33,176 nt of DNA from Streptomyces coryli (GTDB lineage Bacteria > Actinomycetota > Actinomycetes > Streptomycetales > Streptomycetaceae), in NCBI RefSeq assembly GCF_011044975.1, contig NZ_JAAKZV010000071.1, positions 1 to 33,176 on the forward strand, in the 5' to 3' direction. The translations under genes were made by a program, and so were the position numbers. The notes under the pieces were generated by a model, which worked only from the letters and a program-made list of their open reading frames with translations, was not told the DNA's origin and made no database searches. Positions within the stretch are counted from its first letter, which is position 1. The number at the start of each line of letters is the position of its first letter. This document shows, one piece after another, positions 1-8,378 of this stretch.

Positions 1-12
1 GGAGGACGAACC

Positions 13-171
13 ATGGCCGACTCCCCAGCCACGCCCGCCCGCGAATCTCCGGCACCCGACGACGCCGCCCGCCGCCTGCCGCTCCTCGGCGCCTGCGGCT
101 GCGGGTCCGGCTGCGGCTGCGGCTGCCAGTCCGGCGGCTCCTGCCAGTGCGGCGGAGGCTGCTGTCACTGA
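13..171 (+). CDS. Small cysteine-rich metallothionein-like protein
   Basis: A 52-residue protein starts at an ATG with a GGAGGA ribosome site seven bases upstream. The N-terminal half is Ala/Pro-rich and without cysteine. The last 25 residues hold nine cysteines (28, 30, 34, 36, 38, 44, 46, 50, 51), mostly as C-G-C and C-x-C pairs, and the protein ends C-C-H. Such clustering is typical of metal-thiolate proteins, so binding of zinc, copper or cadmium in the cytoplasm is likely; there is no signal peptide. It is convergent with phoU and shares a terminator with it. A metallothionein-like gene next to phoU has, as I recall, been reported in Streptomyces coelicolor as mtpA, but I cannot confirm orthology here. 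The metal and role are inference. Confidence 0.75.
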   Translation: MADSPATPARESPAPDDAARRLPLLGACGCGSGCGCGCQSGGSCQCGGGCCH

Positions 172-185
172 CCTCGACACACATA

Positions 186-222
186 AACGGGCCCGGCTCC
201 TCCACGAGGAGCCGGGCCCGTT
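186..222. terminator. Bidirectional terminator between the Cys-rich gene and phoU
   Basis: A perfect 16-bp inverted repeat (186-201 with 207-222) has a 5-base loop and A/T at its outer ends. It lies between two convergent genes, so it can end transcripts from both sides. Confidence 0.85.
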
Positions 223-241
223 GCCGTATGCCGTACGCGGC

Positions 242-922
242 CTACTGCGCGCCCTCCACGGGCGCACCCGTGTCGAGCTCGTCGGCGTGCTCGCCCGTGA
301 CCAGATAGACCACGCGATTGGCGCAAGAGACGGCGTGGTCCGCGAAGCGCTCGTAATAGCGGCCGCAGAGCGTCACGTCCACGGCGGTCTCGATGCCGTC
401 CTGCCAGCGGTCGTCCATCAGCGACTGGAAGAGCTTGCGGTGCAGCGAGTCCATCGCGTCGTCGTCGGTGTCCAGCTCGAGGGCCAGATCGACGTCCTTC
501 GTGGAGATGACGTCCGCGCACTTCGCCATCAGCCGCTGCGCCAGCTGCCCCATCTCCAGGATGGTGGCGTGCAGGTGCCCGGGCACGGCCGACTGCGGAT
601 AGCGCAGCCGGGCCAGCTTGGCCACGTGCTTCGCCAGGTCGCCGGAGCGCTCCAGGTCCGCCGACATCCGCAGGCTGGTGACGACAATGCGCAGGTCGGT
701 CGCGACCGGCTGCTGGCGCGCGAGCAGCTGGATCGCCCGGGTCTCCAGGTCGCGCTGCAGGTCGTCCACCTTCTCGTCGCCCTCGATCACGCTCTCCGCG
801 AGCTTCAGATCGGCGTCGAGCAGCGCCGTCGTGGCGCGTCCCATGGCGGAGCCGACGAGCCGGGCCATCTCGACCAGGCTCTCGCCGATCGAGTCCAGCT
901 CCTCGTGGTATGTGTCCCGCAT
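242..922 (-). CDS. phoU: PhoU, phosphate-signalling regulator
   Basis: A 226-residue all-helical protein of normal PhoU length. Two related three-helix halves each carry the metal-binding E/D-x3-D type motif: D-L-E-R-S-G-D in the first half and Y-Y-E-R-F-A-D-H in the second. PhoU proteins couple the Pst phosphate transporter to the PhoR kinase and dampen the Pho response when phosphate is ample. I chose the ATG at 922 because GGAAGGA lies five bases upstream and the conserved start M-R-D-T-Y-H fits the family; a longer frame to 1066 would run into the phoR promoter. It is divergent from phoR-phoP, with a PHO box in the shared intergenic region, so it is probably under PhoP control. Confidence 0.95.
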   Translation of the reverse strand: MRDTYHEELDSIGESLVEMARLVGSAMGRATTALLDADLKLAESVIEGDEKVDDLQRDLETRAIQLLARQQPVATDLRIVVTSLRMSADLERSGDLAKHVAKLARLRYPQSAVPGHLHATILEMGQLAQRLMAKCADVISTKDVDLALELDTDDDAMDSLHRKLFQSLMDDRWQDGIETAVDVTLCGRYYERFADHAVSCANRVVYLVTGEHADELDTGAPVEGAQ

Positions 923-977
923 CGCAGTCCTTCCATCCGATTTCTGCAGCATCCACCATGCCGTGGGGGTCGCGCCA

Positions 978-1010
978 CCGTAGTGAACCCGAGCCGTCGC
1001 CAGAGTGAAC
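978..1010 (-). promoter_or_regulatory. PHO box (PhoP direct repeats) between phoU and phoR
   Basis: Read on the minus strand there are three consecutive 11-base units: GTTCACTCTGG, CGACGGCTCGG and GTTCACTACGG. The first and third match the streptomycete PhoP direct-repeat unit (GTTCA-rich half, then a C/G-rich half); the middle one keeps only the C/G-rich end. The box starts 55 bases before phoU and ends 73 bases before phoR, so PhoP bound here could control both genes. Confidence 0.8.
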
Positions 1011-1083
1011 TCTTGGCGACTCCTGTTCGAGAGGACACTCGGATGGCTGTGGACGGCCCCCGGCACCCGCTTAACCTGGAGCC

Positions 1084-2352
1084 ATGGACGTGAACGCGGC
1101 GGTGGCCGCAGCGGCGGCGATCGGCGGTCTGTGCACCGGCGTGATCGCCATGCTGGCCTTCCGCTGGAGTGAGCGGGAGCAGACCAAGCCCACCCGCACG
1201 TCCTTGCACACGGAGGCGGTACTGCCCCCGGGCGTCGACACCGTCCTGTCCGTGCTGCGCTCCTCGGCCGTCGTCCTCAACGAAGAGGACGCCGTGGTCA
1301 AGGCCAGCTCCGCCGCGTACGCCCTAGGGCTCGTCCGCGGCGGCCGGCTCGCCGTGGAGCCGATGCTCGCCATGGCCCGGCAGACCCGCCGCGACGGCGA
1401 GATCCGCCAGGTGGAGCTGGACCTCCCGCGCCGGTCGGGCCGCGGCGAGGCGCTGGCGGTCTCCGCCCGGGTGGCCCCGCTGGGCTCCCGCCTCGTGCTC
1501 CTCCTGGTCGAGGACCTCACCGAGGCCCGCCGCATCGAGGCCGTCCGCCGCGACTTCGTCGCGAACGTCAGCCACGAGCTCAAGACCCCCGTAGGAGCCC
1601 TTTCCCTCCTCTCCGAGGCGGTCATGGACGCCTCGGACGACCCCGAGGCGGTGAATCGCTTCGCCGGCCGCATGCAGCTGGAGGCGACCCGCCTCACCAA
1701 CCTGGTCCAGGAGCTCATCGACCTCTCCCGGGTGCAGAACGACGACCCGCTGGAGGACGCCGAGTCCGTACGGGTGGACGAGCTGGTGCAGGAGGCGGTC
1801 GACCGCTGCCGGCACCAGGCGTCCACGAAGCAGATCACCATGGCCCCGGGAGGCACGGAGGGCCTCACCGTGTGGGGCAACCGCGGCCAGCTGGCGGCGG
1901 CCCTCGGCAACCTCGTCGAGAACGCCGTGAACTACAGCCCCGCCCGCACCCGCGTCGGCATCGCCGCCCGCCGCATTACGGCCCCGGGCGGCCCGCTCAT
2001 CGAGATCGCGGTGACCGACCAGGGCATCGGCATCTCGGAAAAGGACCGCGACCGCATCTTCGAGCGCTTCTACCGCGTCGACCCGGCCCGCTCCCGGGCC
2101 ACCGGTGGTACGGGCCTCGGCCTGGCCATCGTCAAGCACGTCGCCGCCTCGCACGGCGGCGAGGTCGGCGTCTGGAGCGCCGAGGGCCAGGGCTCCACCT
2201 TCACCCTCCGCCTCCCCGAAGCCGCCCGTAAGCCTTCCCGAAGCGCCGACACCCGCAGCGGCGCCCTGATCGAGCCGGACGACCTCGACGGCGAGGACCG
2301 ACTGGCCGAAGACCAGCCAGAGAACAACCCTGCCCCGGAGGTCATCCCGTGA
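1084..2352 (+). CDS. phoR: PhoR/SenX3-type phosphate sensor histidine kinase
   Basis: A 422-residue kinase. One membrane segment (about residues 5-27) is followed by a short cytoplasmic PAS-like linker (about 60-150). The HisKA domain has its phospho-acceptor His164 in N-V-S-H-E-L-K-T-P, and the HATPase_c domain shows N-box N-L-V-E-N-A, G1 D-Q-G-I-G-I and G2 G-T-G-L-G-L. The tail is acidic and Pro-rich. There is no large external sensor domain, as expected for actinobacterial PhoR/SenX3, which are thought to read phosphate through Pst/PhoU. The ATG at 1084 has CTGGAG upstream. The stop overlaps the phoP start by four bases (GTGA), indicating translational coupling. The PHO box upstream suggests autoregulation. 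Confidence 0.95.
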   Translation: MDVNAAVAAAAAIGGLCTGVIAMLAFRWSEREQTKPTRTSLHTEAVLPPGVDTVLSVLRSSAVVLNEEDAVVKASSAAYALGLVRGGRLAVEPMLAMARQTRRDGEIRQVELDLPRRSGRGEALAVSARVAPLGSRLVLLLVEDLTEARRIEAVRRDFVANVSHELKTPVGALSLLSEAVMDASDDPEAVNRFAGRMQLEATRLTNLVQELIDLSRVQNDDPLEDAESVRVDELVQEAVDRCRHQASTKQITMAPGGTEGLTVWGNRGQLAAALGNLVENAVNYSPARTRVGIAARRITAPGGPLIEIAVTDQGIGISEKDRDRIFERFYRVDPARSRATGGTGLGLAIVKHVAASHGGEVGVWSAEGQGSTFTLRLPEAARKPSRSADTRSGALIEPDDLDGEDRLAEDQPENNPAPEVIP

Positions 2353-3029
2353 CCCGAGTGTTGGTCGTTGAGGACGAGGAGTCCTTCAGCGACGCACTGT
2401 CGTACATGCTCCGCAAGGAAGGCTTCGAGGTCGCGATCGCGCCCACGGGTCCCGAGGCGCTGGACGACTTCGACCGCAATGGCGCCGATCTGGTGCTGCT
2501 CGACCTGATGCTGCCGGGGCTGCCCGGCACGGAGGTGTGCCGCCAGCTGCGCAGCAAGTCCAATGTCCCCGTGATCATGGTGACCGCGAAGGACAGCGAG
2601 ATCGACAAGGTCGTAGGCCTCGAAATAGGAGCCGACGACTACGTGACGAAGCCCTTCTCCTCGCGGGAGCTGGTCGCCCGCATCCGCGCGGTGCTGCGCC
2701 GCCGCGGCGAGCCCGAGGAGCAGGCGCCGGCGGCCCTGGAGGTCGGCCCGGTGCGGATGGACGTGGACCGGCACGTGGTCACCGTCTCCGGCGACAAGGT
2801 GGACCTCCCGCTGAAGGAGTTCGACCTGCTGGAGATGCTGCTGCGCAATGCTGGGCGGGTCCTGACCCGCATGCAGCTGATCGACCGCGTCTGGGGCGCG
2901 GACTACGTGGGGGACACCAAGACCCTCGACGTCCACGTCAAGCGGCTGCGCGCCAAGATCGAGCCGGACCCGGGCGCCCCGCGCTTCCTGGTCACGGTCC
3001 GCGGCCTGGGCTACAAGTTCGAGCCGTAA
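2349..3029 (+). CDS. phoP: PhoP/RegX3-type phosphate response regulator
   Basis: A 226-residue OmpR-family regulator. The receiver domain (1-115) has acidic residues E8-D9, phospho-acceptor Asp52 in L-L-D-L-M-L-P, Thr79 and Lys101. The C-terminal winged helix (about 128-226) ends with the usual wing motif V-R-G-L-G-Y-K-F. It is the partner of the preceding kinase and master regulator of the Pho regulon, acting on PHO boxes of 11-base direct repeats. The GTG start overlaps the phoR stop in GTGA. The pair is closed by a strong hairpin just downstream. Confidence 0.96.
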   Translation: MTRVLVVEDEESFSDALSYMLRKEGFEVAIAPTGPEALDDFDRNGADLVLLDLMLPGLPGTEVCRQLRSKSNVPVIMVTAKDSEIDKVVGLEIGADDYVTKPFSSRELVARIRAVLRRRGEPEEQAPAALEVGPVRMDVDRHVVTVSGDKVDLPLKEFDLLEMLLRNAGRVLTRMQLIDRVWGADYVGDTKTLDVHVKRLRAKIEPDPGAPRFLVTVRGLGYKFEP

Positions 3030-3046
3030 GCCGCCGCCGATACGCG

Positions 3047-3093
3047 AAACCGCCCGCGCCGCCCCGTACGAAACGGGGCGGCGCGGGCGGTTT
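3047..3093. terminator. Terminator after phoP
   Basis: A perfect 21-bp inverted repeat (3047-3067 with 3073-3093) with a 5-base loop, bounded by AAA and TTTT. It sits between phoP and the convergent lipoprotein gene and can work in both directions. Confidence 0.9.
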
Positions 3094-3111
3094 TCCGTAT
3101 CCGGACGGGGG

Positions 3112-3846
3112 TCAGTGACCACCCGCCTGGCTGCCGTCGGCCTCCGGCGAGGTCCCGGTGCCGGGAGCCTGGCTGCTGCTCGTCGAGGGGGACGCGGCGC
3201 CCGCGCCCTCGGCGGCGCCGGACGCCGTCTGCGACGGGTCGGCGGACTGCCCGGCGCCGGGCGACTGGGACGGGTTCGCCGACGGCGACCCGGAAGCCCC
3301 GCCGCGGCCGCGACCCGCGGCATCGTCGGCGGCCGCCGGGCTCGGCCCGAAGCTCTTGTACTGGCCCGTCGCCGGCACCACCAGCGTGGCGATCTTCACC
3401 GCGCCGGTCCTGCTGAGCTGGAAGACCAGCTGCTTCGCCCGGCCGTCGGTGACGCTCTTGCGGCCGCCCTCGATGACCGCCGAGGCATTGCCCTTGCCGC
3501 CGATCATCAGCGAGCCGCCGGCCGGGATGGTGAGCGTGTCGCCGCCCTTCGGGCCGCTCAGCTTCACCGTGGTGTTGGTCTCGGGGATGGTCAGGCTGGT
3601 CAGCCGCTCCGGCGACTTCCCGTCGTTGAAGATCCGCGCGGAGACGGCGGCGGTGCCTTCGCCGCGCTCCTCCGGGGTGATCACGACGGCGTTCTGGATC
3701 TGGATGTCGCCCACGGTGGCCCGGGCGTTGTCCGGGTTGATCTGCCCGGTCTCTGCGTTGTTGCCCGCTCCGCAGGCGGTGAGGGCGGCAAACGAGATCA
3801 CTACGGCGGTCGCGGCGAGGGCGCCGCGTCCGAGGCTGCGGCTCAC
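3112..3846 (-). CDS. Secreted lipoprotein, possibly with a PCu(A)C-like fold
   Basis: A 244-residue exported protein. A basic N-terminus and hydrophobic stretch lead to the lipobox L-T-A-C with Cys25, so it should be a lipid-anchored surface protein. Residues about 40-165 form a beta-rich domain with the pattern of strands and I-P-A-G-G turn seen in PCu(A)C/DUF461 copper-chaperone-like domains, but I see none of the Met/His copper ligands. From about 170 on, the chain is a low-complexity Gly/Ala/Ser/Pro/Gln linker. The start is a GTG with AAGGAG ten bases upstream. It lies convergent to phoP and divergent from carD. Its function is unknown; the fold assignment is only a guess from pattern. 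Confidence 0.8.
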   Translation of the reverse strand: MSRSLGRGALAATAVVISFAALTACGAGNNAETGQINPDNARATVGDIQIQNAVVITPEERGEGTAAVSARIFNDGKSPERLTSLTIPETNTTVKLSGPKGGDTLTIPAGGSLMIGGKGNASAVIEGGRKSVTDGRAKQLVFQLSRTGAVKIATLVVPATGQYKSFGPSPAAADDAAGRGRGGASGSPSANPSQSPGAGQSADPSQTASGAAEGAGAASPSTSSSQAPGTGTSPEADGSQAGGH

Positions 3847-4358
3847 GGGGGCGCAACTCCTTGGACGTTTCGGGTCAGCCAGACAGGCGGACTGGGGCGA
3901 TCATCGATCAGGGAGAACAGTACCGACCGCCCCCGTACCACCCGCAGCCGACCCGCCCCTTGGAGTCCGGCCGGCCCTCCTAATGGCCCGTCAAGAGCCG
4001 CCATAGGGAATTGCGGGATTCTGCCCGGCGACCGGATCATCGCCCGGAAAGATCAATTCCGGATTTCTCTTGCTAACGATCGCGATCGGCCGAACGGAGC
4101 ACGCGGGGTTCACCATTGAGACTCCGACAAATCGGGACGTTTGCCCCCTCGCGAGGGGGTTGGGCGGGCTGTAACGTTCGCGTTTCAGCCCGTGTGCAGA
4201 ACCGTCCCGACCTGCGGATATCCCCTTGACGGTCGCCCGTGAAGCACGATACGGCCGCCGTTGTCAAGCCCCGAGATGCGGCCTGACCTGCGAAAACGCC
4301 ATTCAGAACGGGCCCTTCCCGTGTTACTCTGGATAGCCACGGAAGGGGTACCTGTCAC
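3847..4358. other. Gene-free 512-bp region upstream of carD
   Basis: I see no convincing gene in this divergent intergenic region. It holds several dyads: CCGGAA/TTCCGG around a 7-base centre (4044-4062), the palindrome CGATCGCGATCG (4077-4088) and the palindrome at 4144-4159 (C5-TCG / CGA-G5). Candidate carD promoter elements are TTGACG (4226-4231) with a weak ATACGG about 17 bases on, and TACTCT (4325-4330) about 29 bases before the carD start. The region is more AT-rich than its neighbours. Which promoter is used cannot be told from sequence. Confidence 0.4.
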
Positions 4359-4841
4359 ATGACGTTCAAGGTTGGCGACACCGTGGTCTATCCCCATCAC
4401 GGGGCCGCGCTGATCGAGGCCATCGAAACTCGCCAGATCAAAGGTGTGGACAAGACCTACTTGGTGCTGAAGGTCGCTCAGGGCGACCTCACGGTGCGTG
4501 TTCCCGCGGACAATGCGGAGTTCGTGGGTGTGCGCGACGTAGTTGGCCAGGATGGGCTGGAGCGCGTGTTCGAGGTGCTGCGCGCCCCGTATGCCGAGGA
4601 GCCCACGAACTGGTCGCGGCGGTACAAGGCGAACCTGGAGAAGCTGGCCTCCGGTGACGTCATCAAGGTCGCGGAGGTTGTCCGGGATCTGTGGCGCCGC
4701 GAGCGGGAGCGTGGTCTTTCCGCTGGTGAGAAGCGGATGCTCGCCAAGGCCCGGCAGATTCTGGTCAGCGAGCTCGCGCTGTGCGAGTCCACGAATGAGG
4801 ACAAGGCCGAGGCACTGCTCGACGAGGTACTCGCGTCCTGA
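4359..4841 (+). CDS. carD: CarD/CdnL-type RNA polymerase-binding regulator
   Basis: A 160-residue protein of standard CarD length. The N-terminal Tudor-like RNAP-interaction domain (about 1-60) begins [13 protein letters not shown], and the C-terminal helical DNA-binding domain (about 70-160) includes W-S-R-R-Y-K-A-N. CarD proteins bind the RNA polymerase beta subunit and stabilise open complexes at many promoters, including rRNA promoters. ATG at 4359 is preceded by GGAAGGGG at about ten bases. It is monocistronic by layout, with a 311-bp gap before ispD; the same carD-ispD-ispF order is usual in actinobacteria. Confidence 0.95.
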   Translation: MTFKVGDTVVYPHHGAALIEAIETRQIKGVDKTYLVLKVAQGDLTVRVPADNAEFVGVRDVVGQDGLERVFEVLRAPYAEEPTNWSRRYKANLEKLASGDVIKVAEVVRDLWRRERERGLSAGEKRMLAKARQILVSELALCESTNEDKAEALLDEVLAS

Positions 4842-5152
4842 ATTTGAAGATCGAAATCGCGCGTCGGTGCAGTTCAAGACGCGTGTGAATGCCGTGGTGC
4901 CCGAGCGGACCCGCCAATGCGGTGGCTTCGCGCCGGGCGCTGCGGCATTTTACGGCGCGGTGTGTGGTGCGCGCCGAAAACGGTGTGCCGGGGCCGGGCT
5001 GCCGCCGGGGGTGCTGCATCTCTTGCAGCGCGTCACGGAAGGGTCCGGCGGCTGTGCGCTGCGCCCCGGCAAGCGGAGGCGTGGCGCCCGGCACGCTGTG
5101 GCCATACCCAAGCCCTCGTAGGTCCAAAACCTGAACTGGCCGGGAACTGACA
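4842..5152. other. Gap between carD and ispD without a recognisable gene
   Basis: I find no supportable gene, RNA or strong terminator here. Short Arg/Cys-rich reading frames exist but have no ribosome site and look like GC-rich noise. The ispD start at its right edge has only a weak GGGAA purine stretch, so ispD may be transcribed from carD or from an unrecognised promoter here. Confidence 0.5.
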
Positions 5153-5908
5153 ATGTCTGCGACAAACCCTGAGCCGGGCGGCCGCACCGCCGCCGTCATC
5201 CCGGCTGCCGGCCGGGGCGTACGCCTCGGCCCCGGCGCCCCGAAGGCGCTCCGCGCGCTCGGCGGCACCCCCATGCTCGTCCACGCGGTCCGGGCCATGG
5301 CCCAGTCCCGCGCCGTCACGCTCGTCGTGGTCGTGGCACCGCCCGACGACACCGCTGTCGCCGAGGTGCAGCAGCTGCTGGCCGACTCCGACGCCATCGC
5401 CGAGGTCCTGGTCGTCCCCGGCGGCGAGACCCGGCAGGAGTCCGTACGGGCCGGGCTCGACGCCCTGCCCGCCGACGTCGACGTGGTCCTCGTGCACGAC
5501 GCGGCCCGCCCTCTGGTGCCGGTCGACACCGTCGACGCGGTCGCCGCGGCGGTACGGGCCGGAGCGCCGGCCGTCGTGCCCGCGATGCCGGTGACGGACA
5601 CCGTCAAGGAGGTCGGGCCGGGCGGCGAGCCCGGGGCGCCCGAGCCGGTCCTCGGCACCGTCGACCGCTCCCGGCTGCGCGCCGTGCAGACCCCGCAGGG
5701 CTTCGACCGGGACGCGCTCGTCGCGGCGCACGAGAAGACCGCCCTGGAGGGCGACGGCGCCACCGACGACGCCGGGATGGTGGAGCGGCAGGGGCATCAG
5801 GTCGTGCTCGTGCCCGGGCACGAGGAGGCGTTCAAGGTGACGCGGCCGCTGGACCTCGTCCTCGCCGAGGCCGTGCTGGCGCGGAGGAGGGCGACCAGTG
5901 GCTTCTGA
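5153..5908 (+). CDS. ispD: IspD, 2-C-methyl-D-erythritol 4-phosphate cytidylyltransferase
   Basis: A 251-residue cytosolic enzyme that joins CTP and MEP to give CDP-methylerythritol, third step of the MEP isoprenoid pathway. The CTP-binding start [12 protein letters not shown] and the conserved Lys in P-K-A-L are at the N-terminus. The motifs V-H-D-A-A-R-P, P-V-T-D-T-V-K and Q-T-P-Q-G-F follow in the correct order. The length is normal apart from an acidic insert around 158-170. ATG at 5153 is the first reasonable start and gives an 11-residue lead before the nucleotide loop. It overlaps ispF by 11 bases, so the two consecutive-pathway enzymes are coupled (IspE is not in this window). Confidence 0.96.
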   Translation: MSATNPEPGGRTAAVIPAAGRGVRLGPGAPKALRALGGTPMLVHAVRAMAQSRAVTLVVVVAPPDDTAVAEVQQLLADSDAIAEVLVVPGGETRQESVRAGLDALPADVDVVLVHDAARPLVPVDTVDAVAAAVRAGAPAVVPAMPVTDTVKEVGPGGEPGAPEPVLGTVDRSRLRAVQTPQGFDRDALVAAHEKTALEGDGATDDAGMVERQGHQVVLVPGHEEAFKVTRPLDLVLAEAVLARRRATSGF

Positions 5909-6401
5909 GCGCCCCGTCATCCCCCGCGTCGGCATCGGCACCGATATCCACGCCTTCGCCGCCGACCCCGACCGCGAGCTGTGGCTGGCCGGCCTGCGCT
6001 GGGACGGCGAGGGACCAGGACTCGACGGCCACTCGGACGCCGACGTCGTCTGCCACGCCGCCTGCAACGCCCTCTTCTCCGCGGCAGGCCTCGGCGACCT
6101 CGGCGCCCACTTCGGTACGGGCCGCCCCGAGTGGGCGGGCGCGCCAGGACTGAAGCTGCTGGCGGAGGCGGCGCGGATCGTACGGGCCGCCGGCTTCGAG
6201 ATCGGCAATGTGGCGGTGCAGGTCGTCGGCGTACGGCCCAAGGTCGGCAAGCGGCGTGAAGAAGCGCAGCAGGTGCTCTCGGAGGCCGCCGGTGCGCCGG
6301 TGTCCGTGTCCGCGGCGACCACGGACGGGCTCGGCTTCCCGGGGCGCGGCGAGGGACTCGCCGGGATCGCCACCGCCCTGGTCTACGTGCCCGCGGAATA
6401 G
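5898..6401 (+). CDS. ispF: IspF, 2-C-methyl-D-erythritol 2,4-cyclodiphosphate synthase
   Basis: A 167-residue enzyme that cyclises CDP-ME 2-phosphate to MEcPP with release of CMP, fifth step of the MEP pathway; the family is trimeric and zinc-dependent. Metal-binding D and H are seen in G-T-D-I-H-A-F, with the third ligand in D-G-H-S-D-A-D. The family signature [14 protein letters not shown] is near the C-terminus. The GTG start at 5898 lies inside the end of ispD and has GGAGGAGG just upstream, itself within ispD codons. A GC-rich hairpin (arms 6410-6417 and 6427-6434) follows the stop and may weaken readthrough into the next gene. Confidence 0.96.
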   Translation: MASERPVIPRVGIGTDIHAFAADPDRELWLAGLRWDGEGPGLDGHSDADVVCHAACNALFSAAGLGDLGAHFGTGRPEWAGAPGLKLLAEAARIVRAAGFEIGNVAVQVVGVRPKVGKRREEAQQVLSEAAGAPVSVSAATTDGLGFPGRGEGLAGIATALVYVPAE

Positions 6402-6468
6402 CCTTGATCCGCCGCCGCCGGGTACTCGGCGGCGTGGCAGGCACCCCCGTGTACGTAAAGGAACCGCC

Positions 6469-6864
6469 GTGCTTTCGGAAGACCTGAAGAAGCTCCTCGA
6501 CTCCCCCGTCTTCGTCACCGTCGCCACCGTGCAGCCCGACGGCAGCCCGCAGCTGTCGCCTGTCTGGGTGAAGCGGGACGGGGACGACCTCCTCATCTCC
6601 ACCACCCGCGACCGCCGCAAGGAGCTGAACCTGCGCCGCGACGACCGCGTCTCGGTGATGGTGCAGCCCTTCGACTCCCCGTACACGTACGCGGAGGTCC
6701 GCGGCACCGCGACGGTGACCGAAGAGGGAGGTCAGGAGCTCATCGACGAGCTGGCGCAGAAGTACACCGGGAAGTCCTACGCGGAGTTCAACCCCGCCTC
6801 CGCAGAGGACAGCGCCCGGGTCGTCGTGCGCATCACGCCGCGTAAGGTCGTCGGCCGTATCTGA
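6469..6864 (+). CDS. PPOX-class, probable F420-dependent oxidoreductase
   Basis: A 131-residue split beta-barrel protein of the pyridoxamine-5'-phosphate-oxidase-like superfamily. The beginning F-V-T-V-A-T-V-x-P-D-G-S-P-Q-L-S-P-V-W resembles the small Rv1155-type F420-binding proteins of actinobacteria. The central T-R-D-R-R-K-E-L-N-L-R-R-D is the usual cofactor-phosphate contact region, and V-R-G-T-A closes the barrel. The start is a GTG at 6469 with AAAGGA upstream; the open frame extends further left but would overlap ispF. The substrate cannot be told. It lies between ispF and cysS without an obvious functional link. Confidence 0.85.
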   Translation: MLSEDLKKLLDSPVFVTVATVQPDGSPQLSPVWVKRDGDDLLISTTRDRRKELNLRRDDRVSVMVQPFDSPYTYAEVRGTATVTEEGGQELIDELAQKYTGKSYAEFNPASAEDSARVVVRITPRKVVGRI

Positions 6865-6881
6865 CGGCGGCGCGGCGCCGC

Positions 6882-6887
6882 TACCCT
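6882..6887 (+). promoter_or_regulatory. -10 element of leaderless cysS promoter
   Basis: TACCCT is followed by seven bases and the cysS GTG, placing the expected transcription start at or next to the start codon. No Shine-Dalgarno sequence is present. No good -35 hexamer is visible. Confidence 0.55.
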
Positions 6888-6894
6888 TGTCTGC

Positions 6895-8292
6895 GTGAGT
6901 ATTCGCCTGTACGACACCAGCGCCCGGCAGATCCGTGACTTCACCCCGGTGGTACCGGGTTGCGTCTCGATCTACCTGTGTGGGCTGACCGTGCAGGCCG
7001 CTCCGCACATCGGGCATGTCAGGGGAGCGCTGAACTTCGATGTCATGCGCCGCTGGTTCGAGTACCGCGGCTACGACGTGACGCTGGTGCGCAATGTCAC
7101 CGACATCGACGACAAGATCATCGCCAAGCAGGCCGAGCTCGGCCGCCCGTGGTGGGCGATCGGATACGAGAACGAGCGCGGCGTCAACGCCGGTTACGAC
7201 GCGCTCGGCGTGCTCCCGCCGACGTACGAGCCGCGGGCCACGGGCCACATCCCCGAGATGATCGAGATGATGCGGGGCCTGATCGAGCGCGGTCACGCGT
7301 ACGAGGCCGACGGCAACGTCTACTTCGACGTGCGCTCGTACCCGGACTACCTCTCCCTCTCCAACCAGGACCTGGACGATCTGCGCCAGCCCGAGGGCGA
7401 GGGCGAGACCGGCAAGCGGGACCCGCGGGACTTCGCCATGTGGAAGGCCGCCAAGCCCGGCGAGCCCTCCTGGGAGACGCCGTGGGGCCGCGGCCGGCCC
7501 GGCTGGCACCTGGAATGCTCGGCCATGGCGCACAAGTACCTCGGCGAGGTCTTCGACATCCATGGCGGCGGGCGGGATCTGATCTTCCCGCACCATGAGA
7601 ACGAGATCGCGCAGTCGAAGTGCTTCGGTGACGAGTTCGCGCGCTACTGGATGCACAACGGCTGGGTCACCATGAGCGGCGAGAAGATGAGCAAGTCGCT
7701 GGGGAATTCGGTGCTGGTCGCCGACATGCTCCAGCGGTGGCGTCCCATCGTGCTGCGCTACTACCTCGCCGGGCCGCACTACCGCTCCATGATCGAATAC
7801 AGCGAGGACGCGCTGCGCGAGGCCGAGTCGGCGTTCGCGCGGATCGAGGGGTTCGTGCAGCGCGTGGTGGAGAAGGCGGGCGGCGCGGTCGCCCCCGCCG
7901 AGACCGTGCCGCCGGCGTTCGCCGAGGCGATGGACGACGACCTGGGCGTCCCGCAGGCGCTCGCCGTCGTGCACACCGCGGTCAAGCAGGGTAATTCCGC
8001 GCTTGCCGCGGACGACAAGGAGGCCGCGGTCGAGCGCCTCGCCGAGGTCCGCGCGATGCTCGGCGTGCTCGGTCTCGACCCCCTGGACGCCACGTGGTCA
8101 GGCGGCGGCAACGACCGCAGCGAGGAGCTGCACGGCGCCGTCGACACCCTGGTGCGGCTCGTCCTGGAGCAGCGGCAGGCGGCACGGGCCCGTAAGGACT
8201 ACGCCACCGCCGACGCCATCCGCGACCAGCTGCAGCAGTCGGGCCTCGTCATCGAGGACACCCCGGACGGCGCCCGCTGGTCGCTGGGCTGA
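6895..8292 (+). CDS. cysS: Cysteinyl-tRNA synthetase
   Basis: A 465-residue class I synthetase that charges tRNA-Cys. Cys29 is the first zinc ligand, and the H-I-G-H motif at 38-41 is exact. W-H-L-E-C-S-A-M and H-H-E-N-E give the remaining zinc ligands, and K-M-S-K-S is at 264-268. The helical C-terminal anticodon region is full length. The usual C-G-P/A-T-V after the first zinc Cys reads C-G-L-T-V here, a small deviation. It is the synthetase rather than the related mycothiol ligase MshC, judging by the length, the C-terminal domain and the H-I-G-H loop. The GTG start has no ribosome site and appears leaderless. A hairpin follows the stop. Confidence 0.96.
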   Translation: MSIRLYDTSARQIRDFTPVVPGCVSIYLCGLTVQAAPHIGHVRGALNFDVMRRWFEYRGYDVTLVRNVTDIDDKIIAKQAELGRPWWAIGYENERGVNAGYDALGVLPPTYEPRATGHIPEMIEMMRGLIERGHAYEADGNVYFDVRSYPDYLSLSNQDLDDLRQPEGEGETGKRDPRDFAMWKAAKPGEPSWETPWGRGRPGWHLECSAMAHKYLGEVFDIHGGGRDLIFPHHENEIAQSKCFGDEFARYWMHNGWVTMSGEKMSKSLGNSVLVADMLQRWRPIVLRYYLAGPHYRSMIEYSEDALREAESAFARIEGFVQRVVEKAGGAVAPAETVPPAFAEAMDDDLGVPQALAVVHTAVKQGNSALAADDKEAAVERLAEVRAMLGVLGLDPLDATWSGGGNDRSEELHGAVDTLVRLVLEQRQAARARKDYATADAIRDQLQQSGLVIEDTPDGARWSLG

Positions 8293-8308
8293 GCGACCGC
8301 ACCACCGA

Positions 8309-8336
8309 TGTGCCGCCCGGACCCCCGGGCGGCACA
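8309..8336. terminator. Hairpin after cysS
   Basis: A perfect 12-bp inverted repeat (8309-8320 with 8325-8336) and a 4-base loop between cysS and rlmB, without a T-tract. Such T-less hairpins are common terminators in high-GC actinobacteria. Confidence 0.7.
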
Positions 8337-8378
8337 CTCATGAATACGTACGTACGCAACGAGACAAGGTGACACCCC

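Noticed and set aside
4073-4267. 64-residue minus-strand frame upstream of carD
   Set aside because: No ribosome site, it includes the palindrome at 4144-4159, and it has no protein-like pattern.
4889-5134. 81-residue plus-strand frame between carD and ispD
   Set aside because: No ribosome site; Arg/Cys/Pro-rich composition as expected from chance in GC-rich DNA.
5917-7974. Minus-strand frame of 685 residues across ispF, the PPOX gene and cysS
   Set aside because: It is opposite three clearly recognised enzymes; its sequence is low-complexity and has no domain.
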